DNA of 64,000 bases, taken from the NCBI RefSeq assembly GCF_900141755.1, contig NZ_LT670844.1:3472001-3536000 (forward strand), written 5' to 3'. Position 1 is the stretch's first letter; every line of letters starts with the position of its first letter. Source of the stretch: Bradyrhizobium lablabi (GTDB lineage Bacteria; Pseudomonadota; Alphaproteobacteria; Rhizobiales; Xanthobacteraceae). The translations under genes were made by a program, and so were the position numbers. The notes beneath the pieces were generated by a model. That model had not been told where the DNA came from and made no database searches. It was given only the letters and a program-made list of their open reading frames with translations. This document shows positions 8,410 through 16,539 of this stretch, piece by piece.

Positions 8410-8937
8410 TCAATTATGTGGCCGGACGAAGTCGCCGATCCAGCTTGCGTAGTCGCGCTTGCCGATGTCGACGCCGTTGTGCCGGAGGATGTCGTAGGCG
8501 GTCACGAGGTGGAAATAGAAATGCGGCAGCGACCAGGCCCGGAGGAAGCGCAAACCGTCCATCGTAATCACAAAACCTTCGTCGGATCGATCGATGCTGC
8601 AGTCACGCCCTTCCGCGCCCTCAAAGGCCGCCGCCGTGACGCCGTCGAGATGTTCGATCGTTCTTGCGATTTCGGCTTTGAGCCCGGCAAAGCTCGTCCC
8701 GACGGCGTCCCGCTCTGCAGGAATGCGGCCCGTCAGGCGTACCGTCCCGTCCTTCGCATAGTTGCAGGCCTGCTGAACCTGCTGGGCGAGCGTGTACATG
8801 TCCGGCGCGAGCCGCGCGTTGACCAGATCGAGCTTGCTCTCGCGGGCATACGCCGCGCCCTTGTCGAGCAGGCTCGTCAGGCTGTTCAGCCCGGGGACAA
8901 AAGACTCGACGGCCATGGCGTACATCATGCTCGTCAT
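8410..8937 (-). CDS. DUF1993 family protein
   Basis: A 175-residue cytoplasmic protein of the DUF1993 family, which resembles DinB-like four-helix bundles. Recognisable parts are FVPGLNSLTSLLDKGAAYA at the start, LAPDMYTLAQQVQQACNYAK and, near the C-terminus, FLRAWSLPHFYFHLVTAYDILRHNGVDIGKRDY. His in LPHFYFHLVTAY matches the conserved metal-like positions of that family. Function is unknown. Its start overlaps the stop of the AHSA1 gene (ATGA), making it the third gene of an arsR-AHSA1-DUF1993 operon. This three-gene arrangement recurs in proteobacteria (from memory). Confidence 0.85.
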   Translation of the reverse strand: MTSMMYAMAVESFVPGLNSLTSLLDKGAAYARESKLDLVNARLAPDMYTLAQQVQQACNYAKDGTVRLTGRIPAERDAVGTSFAGLKAEIARTIEHLDGVTAAAFEGAEGRDCSIDRSDEGFVITMDGLRFLRAWSLPHFYFHLVTAYDILRHNGVDIGKRDYASWIGDFVRPHN

Positions 8938-9428
8938 AAGAGGTCTCCGCCTGGCATCGTTTTGAGATATTCGACGAGGTAGTCGTTGCTGGCCTCGATC
9001 GGGCGGCTGAAGCCGATCTCGAGCGCCGCCTCGCGCTCGGCGGGCGAGTTGAACTCAGCCACCATCCGCCAGCGCGTGCTCCCATCCAAGTCATCGAGCG
9101 TGACCGACGTGCGGCAGGTCGGCGGGCCATCCTTGCGCGTGCCGTGATCGACATGCTGCCAGACCAGACGGCGCGGCGGCTCAACCTCGAGAAAGACAAA
9201 CTCCAGCCGCAATTCGTGCCCGTCCGGAAAGCGCATCACATGATGCCAGAGGCCCCCGGGCCGCACGTCCATCTCGCAGACGGGATTGCTAAAGCCGGGA
9301 CCACCCCACCAGCGCCTGATATGTTTTGCCTGCGTCATCGCTTGCCACACGAGCTCGCGGGGCGCGTCATAGACGCGGCTCATGACGATGGTGGTTTCGG
9401 CGACGGCGACTTCGGTGAGACTACTCAT
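8934..9428 (-). CDS. SRPBCC / AHSA1-domain protein
   Basis: A 164-residue START-like fold protein (activator of Hsp90 ATPase homologue 1 family). It opens with VYDAPRELVWQAMTQAKHIRRWWGGPGFSNPVCEMDVRPGG and carries WRMVAEFNSPAERE near the end, the usual landmarks. These proteins form a hydrophobic cavity and usually sit next to an ArsR repressor, as here. The gene overlaps by 4 bases with arsR upstream and with DUF1993 downstream, so all three are translationally coupled. A role in small-molecule binding is family inference; the ligand is unknown. Confidence 0.9.
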   Translation of the reverse strand: MSSLTEVAVAETTIVMSRVYDAPRELVWQAMTQAKHIRRWWGGPGFSNPVCEMDVRPGGLWHHVMRFPDGHELRLEFVFLEVEPPRRLVWQHVDHGTRKDGPPTCRTSVTLDDLDGSTRWRMVAEFNSPAEREAALEIGFSRPIEASNDYLVEYLKTMPGGDLL

Positions 9429-9799
9429 CGGGGTTTCCTTTTCGCTTTCGGCTTTGCGGTTTTCTTCGCCGCGGTTTTGGGCCGCACCGTCTTCAAATAC
9501 GCATCGAGACTATCGAGATTGCGCTCCCAGAAGGCGCGATATTCCTCGAGCCAGTCCGACACTGATTTCAGCGGCGCGGTTTCGAGATGGCAGGGACGCC
9601 ATTGCGCGTCGCGGCCGCGGCTGATGAGGCCGGCGTTTTCCAGCACCTTGAGATGTTTGGAGATCGCCGCAACGCTCATGTCATAGGGCAGCGCCAGATC
9701 CGTCACCGTGGCATCGCCGCTCGCGAGCCGCGCCAAAAGCCCGCGGCGGGTCGGATCGGCGAGCGCAAACAGCGTCGAGCTCAGGGGGTCCAGCCGCAT
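9425..9799 (-). CDS. ArsR family transcriptional regulator
   Basis: A 124-residue winged-helix regulator: LFALADPTRRGLLARLASGDATVTDLALPYDMSVAAISKHLKVLENAGLISRGRDAQWRPCHLE is a full ArsR DNA-binding domain. There is no CxC metal site in helix 3, so it belongs to the non-metal subgroup that typically heads AHSA1 operons. The C-terminus is a Lys/Arg/Pro-rich tail (KTAAKKTAKPKAKRKPR). It is the first gene of the operon. The upstream sequence at 9806-9835 holds ATATTGTTAACAAC, a partial palindrome around GTTAAC that could be its operator (weak). Confidence 0.9.
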   Translation of the reverse strand: MRLDPLSSTLFALADPTRRGLLARLASGDATVTDLALPYDMSVAAISKHLKVLENAGLISRGRDAQWRPCHLETAPLKSVSDWLEEYRAFWERNLDSLDAYLKTVRPKTAAKKTAKPKAKRKPR

Positions 9800-9833
9800 C
9801 TGTATTCAACTATATTGTTAACAACCGTTTGGT

Positions 9834-9917
9834 TTAATACGCCGCGGAGAGCTGGCCGTCAAGGCCGGCATCCGGCCCGGGCGGCAAGGCATCGGCGAAG
9901 GATGTGGTTTCAGCCAT
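9834..9917 (-). CDS. Possible 27-residue peptide or gene remnant upstream of arsR
   Basis: Minus-strand ATG at 9917 with an AGGGAG site 6 bases upstream, reading MAETTSFADALPPGPDAGLD and ending GQLSAAY before TAA. I recognise no family. The good ribosome site and alanine/proline-rich composition are compatible with the N-terminus of a gene truncated by rearrangement. The rest of 9918-10085 shows nothing convincing. Confidence 0.3.
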   Translation of the reverse strand: MAETTSFADALPPGPDAGLDGQLSAAY

Positions 9918-10085
9918 TTTGTGCTCCCTTGAATGAAGACGGATGGTCGCTCCGTTGCATTCAAGACGGGCTATCGGTCGCCGGCACAATGGCATCCCTC
10001 AATTTCCGGACGCGAGCTGAGGGACGAGGTTGATGACTTTTCGGACAGCAGCAGGTGTTCCGCGGCAGCGGGTTTTGAGGGACGC

Positions 10086-11648
10086 TCACAATTTAGGAGG
10101 TGCCGGGGCCGCTTCTTGTTTCACATTCGCGCCTGGCGGCGGAGCGCGCGCAACAATTGGAAAGTCGAAACTCTGTTGCGGAAACGGCTCGTCGGCGAGT
10201 TCGAAATGCCACCATTCCCGCGAATAGGGCTTAAATCCGAAGCCTTGCATGGATTGTTGGAGCAATGTTCGATTGGACCTCGCTTCCGCGGTCACATTGG
10301 GGCTTCCGGTGCGTGCAAGCGGGTCAAGGCAATCGTAACCCGTGCCGAGATCGATCGTGCCATCTTCGAAGCGCTGGCCTTTGGCGCCGGTACAAGGTTT
10401 TGGCGAAGCCGTCGAATCGTAGCCGGCGAGCGCGGAAAGATCAGCCGGCACGATGCCAAGATCGACCGTGCTGCCGCGCGAATGCGCCGAACGCGCGGCA
10501 AGATAGCCAAGCGCAAAAAGCTCCGCCTTGTTGGTGTTCGGAAAAAATTCCGCTTTCATCCTGATGTCCCTGGGCAGCCTGCTCCAGAGCAAAAATTCCC
10601 TGACCGCGCGGGCTGGTCGATAACAATCCCAGACGATGAGCGAGAGCTTCTTGGCGGCAAGCTCCGCCTGGACCTGGCTCAAGGCGCGCGCCGCCCTTTC
10701 GGTCAGCACGCACTCGTTGGCCAGATAGCCCTCCACTGGCCGCCCCACAAAATTGTGCAAGCCGGCGTAGCGGATGTCCTGCCGGATTGTTGGATCGATG
10801 TCGGCGAGGTAGACAAATCCGCTGGGGAGTTTTGTACCGGCGACTGGCGCATCAGGGGGCTTGCAGAACTTTTTCACGGCTTCGGTAACCGCTGCCGCAA
10901 TGATCGCCTGGTATGCGGGCGTCGACACCAGCAATTCCTCATCGCGATTGACGATCACGCCGGCTTCCAGCAGGACGGCCGGCATATTCGTGTGCCTCAA
11001 CACGACGAGATTATCCCGGCGGTAAATCCCTCTGGTTGAATCCAGGTATGGTACCCTTGCCCCTACCGGATTGTTCGGCTCGTGGGTGGTCGTGAAATGA
11101 AGTCCGCCGGCCATCAGCTGATCAGCCATTATTCGCGCCAGGCCAAGGCTTTCCGGGTATCTCGGGGAGACGTGAAGGGAAAACCCTGTGGAGTCGTCGA
11201 AAAAGCCGCGCTGTTCGCCTTCGTAGAGCCAGGGCTTGAGATATTTGTCCCGAACGCCGTCATGATGAATGGAAATGAAGATGTCGGCGTTCATCCGGTT
11301 GGCGCGTTCGGTTCGTTGGCTTAACCCCGAATGCCCGTTCAACTCGGTCACCATCAGAAAGGTAGAACGGAAACCGGCGCCTAACAGCTCGTCCCTGACG
11401 CGCTGCGCCAGCTTGAGGTTGAACGCGTATTCGCCGATGCCGCGCGCGCTGGTGGCTCCCACATTGGTCGCGGTGTGCCCGACGTCGAGTGCGATGACGA
11501 TCTGTTCGGGTGCTTTGGATGTGCAAGATGCGGCAAGTGCGGGCCGAACCTCTACTGCCAATGAAAAGACAACCAGCGACATCAGCAGCCACGCGAACGG
11601 CGCCACGGCGTGAATAGATCCGCGATGAAGGGCATGGAGCCGCATCAC
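10086..11648 (-). CDS. N-acetylmuramoyl-L-alanine amidase fused to VanX-type D-Ala-D-Ala dipeptidase
   Basis: A 520-residue two-enzyme fusion. A signal or anchor segment (about 14-40) is followed by an Amidase_3 domain (about 48-262) with zinc ligands H58 (DVGHTATNVGATS), E73 (GEYAFN) and H128/H129 (SIHHD) and catalytic E228 (LLEAG). Next comes a peptidase M15D/VanX domain (about 276-495): R344 in WDCYRPARA, H389 and D396 in SAHSRGSTVDLG, and E478-x2-H481 in REWWHFE. The H-x6-D and E-x2-H spacings equal those of VanX. Both active sites look intact. The first would cut the amide between MurNAc and L-Ala in peptidoglycan; the second would hydrolyse D-Ala-D-Ala dipeptide in the periplasm. It overlaps the sigma-factor gene by 4 bases. 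The tail is Pro/Ala-rich. Confidence 0.9.
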   Translation of the reverse strand: MMRLHALHRGSIHAVAPFAWLLMSLVVFSLAVEVRPALAASCTSKAPEQIVIALDVGHTATNVGATSARGIGEYAFNLKLAQRVRDELLGAGFRSTFLMVTELNGHSGLSQRTERANRMNADIFISIHHDGVRDKYLKPWLYEGEQRGFFDDSTGFSLHVSPRYPESLGLARIMADQLMAGGLHFTTTHEPNNPVGARVPYLDSTRGIYRRDNLVVLRHTNMPAVLLEAGVIVNRDEELLVSTPAYQAIIAAAVTEAVKKFCKPPDAPVAGTKLPSGFVYLADIDPTIRQDIRYAGLHNFVGRPVEGYLANECVLTERAARALSQVQAELAAKKLSLIVWDCYRPARAVREFLLWSRLPRDIRMKAEFFPNTNKAELFALGYLAARSAHSRGSTVDLGIVPADLSALAGYDSTASPKPCTGAKGQRFEDGTIDLGTGYDCLDPLARTGSPNVTAEARSNRTLLQQSMQGFGFKPYSREWWHFELADEPFPQQSFDFPIVARAPPPGANVKQEAAPAPPKL

Positions 11649-12919
11649 GACGACCCCGCCGCGTCAGCCGCTTCCGCGGCGCGCCGCCGCAACAGCTCCT
11701 TCTCGCGCTGGTTGCCGGCGAGGCCTGCTGCCGCCTCGAACGCGGCGCGCGCGTCCTGATGGCGGCCGAGTTTTTGCAGGAGGTCGCCGCGAACGCTGTC
11801 GAGCAGATGATAATTTTTCAGCGCCGGCTCGTGCGCGAGCCGCTCGACCATCGCAAGCGCTGGCGCCGGGCCCTCGGCCATGCCGACCGCGACCGCGCGG
11901 TTGAGTTCGATGACCGGCGAGCGCACGAGGTCTGTAAGGCCCGCATAGAGCCCGGCAATTCGCGGCCAGTCGGTTGCCTCCGCCGTGGTGGCTTGAGCGT
12001 GGCAGGCGATAATCGCCGCTTGCAGCACGTAAAAGCCATTGGCGCCGCCGAGTGCGCGCGCCCGCGCCAGCGCCTGTAGGCCGCGGCGGATTTGCAGCTG
12101 GTCCCAGAGCGCGCGGTTCTGGTCCAACAGCAGAATGGGTTCGCCTGTGCCATCGACGCGCGCCGCGGCGCGCGAGGCGTTCAGTTCCATCAACGCCAGC
12201 AAGCCATGGGTTTCCGGCTCGCGCGGCGCGATCGAAATGAGCACGCGGCCGATGCGAAGCGCTTCGTTGCAGAGCTGCGGCCGCAGCCAGTCGACGCCGC
12301 GCGCCGCGGTATAGCCTTCGTTGAAGATGAGATAGACGACCTCGAGCACGGAAGCGAGCCGCTCGGAAAGCTCGCCCCCGCGCGGGGTCTCGTAGGCAAG
12401 CCCGGATTCCGACAGAGTCCGCTTGGCGCGCACGATACGCTGGGCGATGGTCGCATCCGGCAACAGAAAAGCCCGCGCGATCTCTTCGGTGGTCAGCCCG
12501 CAGATCATCCGCAGCGCCAGCGCCGCGCGGGCCTCGCGCGACAACAGCGGATGACAGGCGGTGAAGATCAGCCGCAGCAATTCGTCGCCGATGTCATCGT
12601 CCAGGCGCCCATCCAGATCGGGCATGGAATCCTGCTCCTGCTCCAGGTCACGGGCCACCATCTCATGCTTGCGCGCGAGCATTTGGGTGCGGCGCAGGTG
12701 ATCCAGCGCCCGGCGCTTGGCGGTTGCCATCAGCCAGGCGCCGGGTTTTGCCGGCACGCCTGAGGTCGGCCAATGCTCGAGCGCGGCGAGGAGGGCTTCC
12801 TGCGTGAGATCTTCCGCCAGCGGCACGTCGCGCAGCATCCGCGAAAGGCTCGTGATCAGCCGCGGCTGCTCGATCCGCCAGACCGCGACGATGGTGCGGT
12901 TGATGTCGGCGGCCGTCAT
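11645..12919 (-). CDS. ECF42-type RNA polymerase sigma factor with TPR-like C-terminal domain
   Basis: A 424-residue sigma factor, far longer than ordinary ECF proteins. Region 2 is RLITSLSRMLRDVPLAEDLTQEALLAALEHWP through AWLMATAKRRALDHLRR. Region 4 is LRMICGLTTEEIARAFLLPDATIAQRIVRAKRTLSE. A helical C-terminal extension (about 190-424, FNEGYTAARGVDW, LLALMELNASR, ELNRAVAVGMAEGPAPAL) marks the group called ECF42, whose members are usually encoded beside DGPF/YciI proteins and lack an anti-sigma factor. That is the arrangement here: the YciI gene is 31 bases upstream. Unusually, the downstream gene, overlapping by 4 bases, is a cell-wall enzyme. Confidence 0.93.
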   Translation of the reverse strand: MTAADINRTIVAVWRIEQPRLITSLSRMLRDVPLAEDLTQEALLAALEHWPTSGVPAKPGAWLMATAKRRALDHLRRTQMLARKHEMVARDLEQEQDSMPDLDGRLDDDIGDELLRLIFTACHPLLSREARAALALRMICGLTTEEIARAFLLPDATIAQRIVRAKRTLSESGLAYETPRGGELSERLASVLEVVYLIFNEGYTAARGVDWLRPQLCNEALRIGRVLISIAPREPETHGLLALMELNASRAAARVDGTGEPILLLDQNRALWDQLQIRRGLQALARARALGGANGFYVLQAAIIACHAQATTAEATDWPRIAGLYAGLTDLVRSPVIELNRAVAVGMAEGPAPALAMVERLAHEPALKNYHLLDSVRGDLLQKLGRHQDARAAFEAAAGLAGNQREKELLRRRAAEAADAAGSS

Positions 12920-12950
12920 GGCCGCCGACTATCTCGAGCGAAGGCGCGCC

Positions 12951-13304
12951 TCAAGGGCCGGCAAACGCGCGAACCTCGCACGTCCCTTCCCAGCCCGGCA
13001 TGTGGTCCAGGTGCAGTTGCATGAACTCCTTCCCCATTGCCACCGCTTCTTCCTTGTCGCGCAGTTCAAAGATCGCGTAGCCGCCGACGACCTCCTTGGC
13101 TTCCACGAACGGCCCGTCGATGACACTGAGCTTGCCATCGGCAATGCGTACCTGGGCGCCGGTCTGGACCGGCATCAGCCCGCCATTGTCGAGCATGCGG
13201 CCGGCCTTGATCTCACGATCGGCGAGCTTGTGCATGGCGGCCATCAGCTCCAGCGTCGGGTTTCCGGGAGGACCGGGATGTTTGACGATATACATGAAGC
13301 GCAT
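12951..13304 (-). CDS. YciI-like DGPF-domain protein
   Basis: A 117-residue protein of the YCII-related/DGPF family with the defining stretch VIDGPFVEAKEVVGGYAIFE (about 61-80) and a typical MRFMYIVKHP beginning. It has a dimeric alpha-beta barrel fold in related structures. It is the first gene of the operon and pairs with the ECF42 sigma factor, a conserved association in many bacteria. Its function in signalling is not known; it may serve as sensor or target of the sigma factor. The end is shortened to CEVRAFAGP. Confidence 0.92.
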   Translation of the reverse strand: MRFMYIVKHPGPPGNPTLELMAAMHKLADREIKAGRMLDNGGLMPVQTGAQVRIADGKLSVIDGPFVEAKEVVGGYAIFELRDKEEAVAMGKEFMQLHLDHMPGWEGTCEVRAFAGP

Positions 13305-13496
13305 CGGAAGTCTCCTTTGAAGCGAGCCGCGGGCGCCCTCGCCTTCACGGAACTGTCTCGCACATCAGCTCGACGATCCAGCCCGGCGCGGGTCGACATG
13401 GGCATTGCAAAAAAGATCGCACAGGCTTTGGCGCGGGCGGGCGGGACGCTGGAAACCGACCGCTCCGCTAGTAATCCCGGCTTGTTTCGCCTCGGC

Positions 13497-13525
13497 TTGA
13501 CAAGTTTGTTTGTATGACATACAAA
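13497..13525 (+). promoter_or_regulatory. Promoter with overlapping operator upstream of TetR
   Basis: TTGACA at 13497-13502 and TACAAA at 13520-13525 with a 17-base spacer. The -10 box lies inside an inverted repeat TTTGTAT-GAC-ATACAAA (13509-13525), a likely operator for the TetR protein encoded 27 bases downstream (autorepression, inference). Confidence 0.65.
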
Positions 13526-13552
13526 TAAATCACAAGATACGTTGGTCAGGCC

Positions 13553-14263
13553 ATGACCTCTGCATCCGCGACCAGGGACGACATGAAAAGCCCCGCTGCA
13601 AACGACCGTTCGAGCGATCCCAAGCACAGCGCCCGTGCAACGCGCACGGCGGGGCGGCAAATGCGCTCGCGGCTGCTCGATGCGGCGAGCATCTTGTTCA
13701 AACAGCGCGGGCTTGCGGCGGTGTCGATCGCCGATATCGCCGCAAGCGCCGACGCCTTCCCGAGCCAGATCACCTATTATTTTCGCACCAAGGAAGCGCT
13801 GTTCGTCGAAGCGGCCTGCCGCGACGTGCTCTATGTCGCGCGCGCGGCCGAGGAACATGCGGGCAAGCAGCTCTCGCCGCAGGATTACACGCGCGCGCTG
13901 GTCGACAGCGTGTTGGGGTCGGACGCGGTCGGCTTCTTTGTCGAGGCGATGACGCTGACCCGACGCCGGCAGGATCTCGCGCCGCTGGTGGAGCGGACGG
14001 TGGAACGATTGCACGCCGAGGGTTTGCGCGCCTATGCCGCCGAGATGGCCGCGCGCGGCTGGCATTCGCGGCTCGATCCAGAAACGAGTGCCCGGCGATT
14101 TTGGGCGATCGCGATCGGCGTCACGCTCGAAGGCCATGCGATGGGCCGTTCGGCGGACGCATCAGCCGCCGAGATGCTGCGCCTGCTTGGCCCGCAGGCC
14201 GATGCGCCTGCTTCAGCCGCGCGGCTCAGGGTCGTCGGCGCCGACGCTTCGCCCCAAGACTAA
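13553..14263 (+). CDS. TetR family regulator, likely controlling the desaturase
   Basis: A 236-residue TetR protein. A disordered 35-residue N-terminus precedes the helix-turn-helix MRSRLLDAASILFKQRGLAAVSIADIAASADAFPSQITYYFRTKEALFVEA (about 38-88). The rest is a ligand domain with the C-terminal GRSADASAAEMLRLLG type. An internal ATG at 13583 is an alternative start. It is followed 25 bases later by a fatty acid desaturase on the same strand, and the pair recalls TetR regulators of membrane lipid desaturation (e.g. DesT-like systems, by analogy only). The promoter shows an inverted repeat overlapping the -10 box. Confidence 0.87.
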   Translation: MTSASATRDDMKSPAANDRSSDPKHSARATRTAGRQMRSRLLDAASILFKQRGLAAVSIADIAASADAFPSQITYYFRTKEALFVEAACRDVLYVARAAEEHAGKQLSPQDYTRALVDSVLGSDAVGFFVEAMTLTRRRQDLAPLVERTVERLHAEGLRAYAAEMAARGWHSRLDPETSARRFWAIAIGVTLEGHAMGRSADASAAEMLRLLGPQADAPASAARLRVVGADASPQD

Positions 14264-14288
14264 AGAGAAGGCCTAAGGAGAAATAGCG

Positions 14289-15314
14289 ATGACCGCCCTT
14301 CGCATGCGCGCCCGGAATTTCTTGACTGAGCAGGAATTGATCGAGGTGCGCACCCGCGCGACCTGGAAGAGCATTTTGCTCATGGCGCATGCGTGGACCC
14401 TGATCCTTGGCTCGATCGCGATAGTGGCGCTATGGCCCAATCCGTTCACGTTTGTACTTGCGGTCGCGATCATCGGCTCGCGCCAGCTTGGGCTGGCAAT
14501 CCTGATGCATGACGGCGCCCATGGCGCGCTCGCCAACGGCGAGAAATTGAACATGGCGCTCAGCCAGTGGTTCTGCGCCTATCCGATATTTGCCGAGACC
14601 AAGGCCTATCGGCGCTATCATCTGCAGCATCACGCGCGCACCCAGCAGGACGACGATCCCGACCTGATCCTCTCGGCGCCGTTTCCGATCACGCAGGCAA
14701 GCTACCGGCGAAAATTCTGGCGCGACATCTCGGGCCAGACCGGCTACGCCCAGCGCAAGGCGCAATTTCTCAGCGCACTCGGCGACAAATCGTGGCCGCT
14801 CCGCCAGCGCGCCGCGCATTTCTGGGAAAAACTCGGCCCGCAATTCGTCTTCAACCTGATTTTCCTGGCGGGACTCACGGCCGCGGGCGTGTGGTGGGCC
14901 TATCCGCTATTGTGGCTGTTGCCGCTCCTGACCTGGATGATGGTCATCACCCGGATCCGCAACATCGCCGAACATGCCGTCGTGCCGGACAGCGACGATC
15001 CCTTGCGCAACACCCGCACCACCCGCGCCGGCTTTGTCGAGCGGCTGTTCATCGCGCCGTATTACGTCAACTATCATCTCGAACATCATTTGCTGTTTTA
15101 TGTGCCCTGCTACAACCTGCCGCGCGTCCACCAAATTCTCTCCCGCAGCCGCTATGCCGGGCGGATGGAGGTGCAGCCGAACTATGCGGCCGTGCTAAGG
15201 TTGGCGACCGCAAAACCCGCCAACGAAGACCGGCCCGGCGCGCTCGTCAGCAACGTCCGCCGCGCCCGCACCGGCGTCAGCGTCGACAACAATCAGGTGT
15301 CATCAGGGTTTTGA
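14289..15314 (+). CDS. Membrane-bound fatty acid desaturase
   Basis: A 341-residue integral membrane di-iron desaturase. The three histidine boxes are complete: H74-D-G-A-H78, H111-L-Q-H114-H115 and H263-L-E-H266-H267. Hydrophobic stretches at about 35-72 and 185-222 form the usual two hairpin pairs. It would introduce a double bond into membrane acyl chains using oxygen and an external electron donor. AAGGAG lies 8 bases before the start. Co-orientation with the TetR gene directly upstream suggests one operon. The position of the double bond cannot be read from the sequence. The C-terminal 35 residues (ANEDRPGALVSN...) look disordered. Confidence 0.93.
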   Translation: MTALRMRARNFLTEQELIEVRTRATWKSILLMAHAWTLILGSIAIVALWPNPFTFVLAVAIIGSRQLGLAILMHDGAHGALANGEKLNMALSQWFCAYPIFAETKAYRRYHLQHHARTQQDDDPDLILSAPFPITQASYRRKFWRDISGQTGYAQRKAQFLSALGDKSWPLRQRAAHFWEKLGPQFVFNLIFLAGLTAAGVWWAYPLLWLLPLLTWMMVITRIRNIAEHAVVPDSDDPLRNTRTTRAGFVERLFIAPYYVNYHLEHHLLFYVPCYNLPRVHQILSRSRYAGRMEVQPNYAAVLRLATAKPANEDRPGALVSNVRRARTGVSVDNNQVSSGF

Positions 15315-15326
15315 GGCGCGGGCCGC

Positions 15327-15737
15327 TTACGCCCCCGGCCGCATCTTGGGGAGTTTCGGCAGCGCCGGATCGAGGTGATCCCAGGCGTGTCCGCGCGAGG
15401 CGAACATCACCATTTGCGGCTTGAAGGCGGCGGGATCGTCGAGGGTGCCGACATAGACGCCGATAAAATCCGGTTTCGACAGCGGTTTGTTGTAAAGCGG
15501 CGAGCCGCAGGCGGTGCAAAAGCCCTTGCGCTTGCCATCGCCGGAATCCGCCGCCCGCTCGATCTCGGTCACCGCGCCGGTGACGCTCATCGCCGCGCGC
15601 GGAAACACCATGACCGACGCGTGCCCGGAACCGGTATCCCGCTGGCAATCGCGGCATTGGCACTGGAAGCCGCGAATCGGATCAGCGGCGATCTCATAAC
15701 GAACCGCGCCACAGGCGCAGCGCCCCGCATACGACAT
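15327..15737 (-). CDS. GFA family zinc protein (glutathione-dependent formaldehyde-activating enzyme-like)
   Basis: A 136-residue zinc protein of the GFA/CENP-V fold. Zinc-binding cysteines are seen in GRCACGAVRYE, FQCQCRDCQRDTGSG and FCTACGSPLY. I start it at ATG 15737; the open frame extends upstream without a ribosome site. Family members are often annotated as formaldehyde-activating enzymes but most have no proven activity, and this one should be treated as uncharacterised. It is convergent with the desaturase, only 12 bases apart. Confidence 0.88.
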   Translation of the reverse strand: MSYAGRCACGAVRYEIAADPIRGFQCQCRDCQRDTGSGHASVMVFPRAAMSVTGAVTEIERAADSGDGKRKGFCTACGSPLYNKPLSKPDFIGVYVGTLDDPAAFKPQMVMFASRGHAWDHLDPALPKLPKMRPGA

Positions 15738-15932
15738 GATGCGAACCTCCCGAGCTCGATAGCGACGATCGCGCTGCGCTCCCGCTACGCCAGCGCGGGA
15801 GCGTTCTCTAATTGGTACAAGAACAGATTTGGTGCGGATACTGCGGCATGTTCCCGAATAATCCAAGGCAGATATCTACGTCCCGCGACATTCGGAAGGG
15901 CAACTGAAGCCGTTCTAGACAGTTGTGGTGCG

Positions 15933-16304
15933 CTACGAGAACTTTCCCCATACCCGCTCGGTGGCCCACCAAATAAGCCCGCTTCCCCCGAGGATGATCA
16001 CGCCCAAACCGATCCATCCAAATATGCCGACGGTGACGAGCCCCACACCAAGCGCCATTACGGGCACGATCATGGCGAGATAATAAGGTCCGGTGTAGCG
16101 GCAGTGTGTGCGATTGCACCGCCTCGCATTCAGAATGCACGCCATGCCCATCCAGATGAGGGCGATGATCCAGATCACGGCGCGAACAGATATTGGAACA
16201 AACAAACCGGCAAAAATGGCTGCTTTAGGCATCCACCACGCCAGCAAGCTGGTGTGCACACTACCAAGCCAATCGCGGGACGTTTGGGTCGGCGCGTTGG
16301 TCAT
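15933..16304 (-). CDS. Mercury-operon membrane protein
   Basis: A 123-residue protein with about four membrane segments: KAAIFAGLFVPISVRAVIWI, IALIWMGMACILNA, YYLAMIVPVMALGVGLVTVGIFGWI and LGVIILGGSGLIWW. A short Cys-containing loop (RRCNRTHCRYTG) between helices 2 and 3 could bind a metal. It is the last gene of the mer operon, 6 bases after the Cys-rich GDCCVxC gene. Such small membrane proteins accompany merT/merP in several alphaproteobacterial mer loci (from memory). A role in mercury passage is inferred from context only. Confidence 0.75.
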   Translation of the reverse strand: MTNAPTQTSRDWLGSVHTSLLAWWMPKAAIFAGLFVPISVRAVIWIIALIWMGMACILNARRCNRTHCRYTGPYYLAMIVPVMALGVGLVTVGIFGWIGLGVIILGGSGLIWWATERVWGKFS

Positions 16305-16310
16305 CGCCTG

Positions 16311-16535
16311 CTAGGCACAGCAGGAGGCAGCACCCGGTTCGCCGGAGCGTACTGCCTGAATTGGCGGACACGGCACCGAGCCGTAGGAACAGAACACGCA
16401 ACAATCGCCCGACTTCGGCTTTAGCTTTGTGCCGCAGCCGGTGCATTCATAGAAGAACTGACAGGCATCGGTCGGCATAATCTCCGTTTTTGAAACGGCG
16501 CAGTGCGGACAAGTGATGGTCGATTGAAGAAGCAT
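16311..16535 (-). CDS. GDCCVxC-domain cysteine-rich protein
   Basis: A 74-residue soluble protein with eleven cysteines: CPHC near residue 9, C24, CTGC at 31-34, GDCCVFC at 43-49, then C56 and a final SCCA. The GDCCVxC motif names the family. The pairs resemble zinc-ribbon or thiol metal-binding sites, suited to soft metals such as Hg(II). It sits 4 bases after merP and 6 before the membrane protein gene, in the same operon. A role as cytoplasmic mercury-binding or transfer protein is inference. Confidence 0.85.
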   Translation of the reverse strand: MLLQSTITCPHCAVSKTEIMPTDACQFFYECTGCGTKLKPKSGDCCVFCSYGSVPCPPIQAVRSGEPGAASCCA

Positions 16536-16539
16536 CGGA

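Noticed and set aside
9933..11039. 368-codon plus-strand frame
   Set aside because: Shadow of the amidase-VanX gene; its translation is Arg-rich with no motif.
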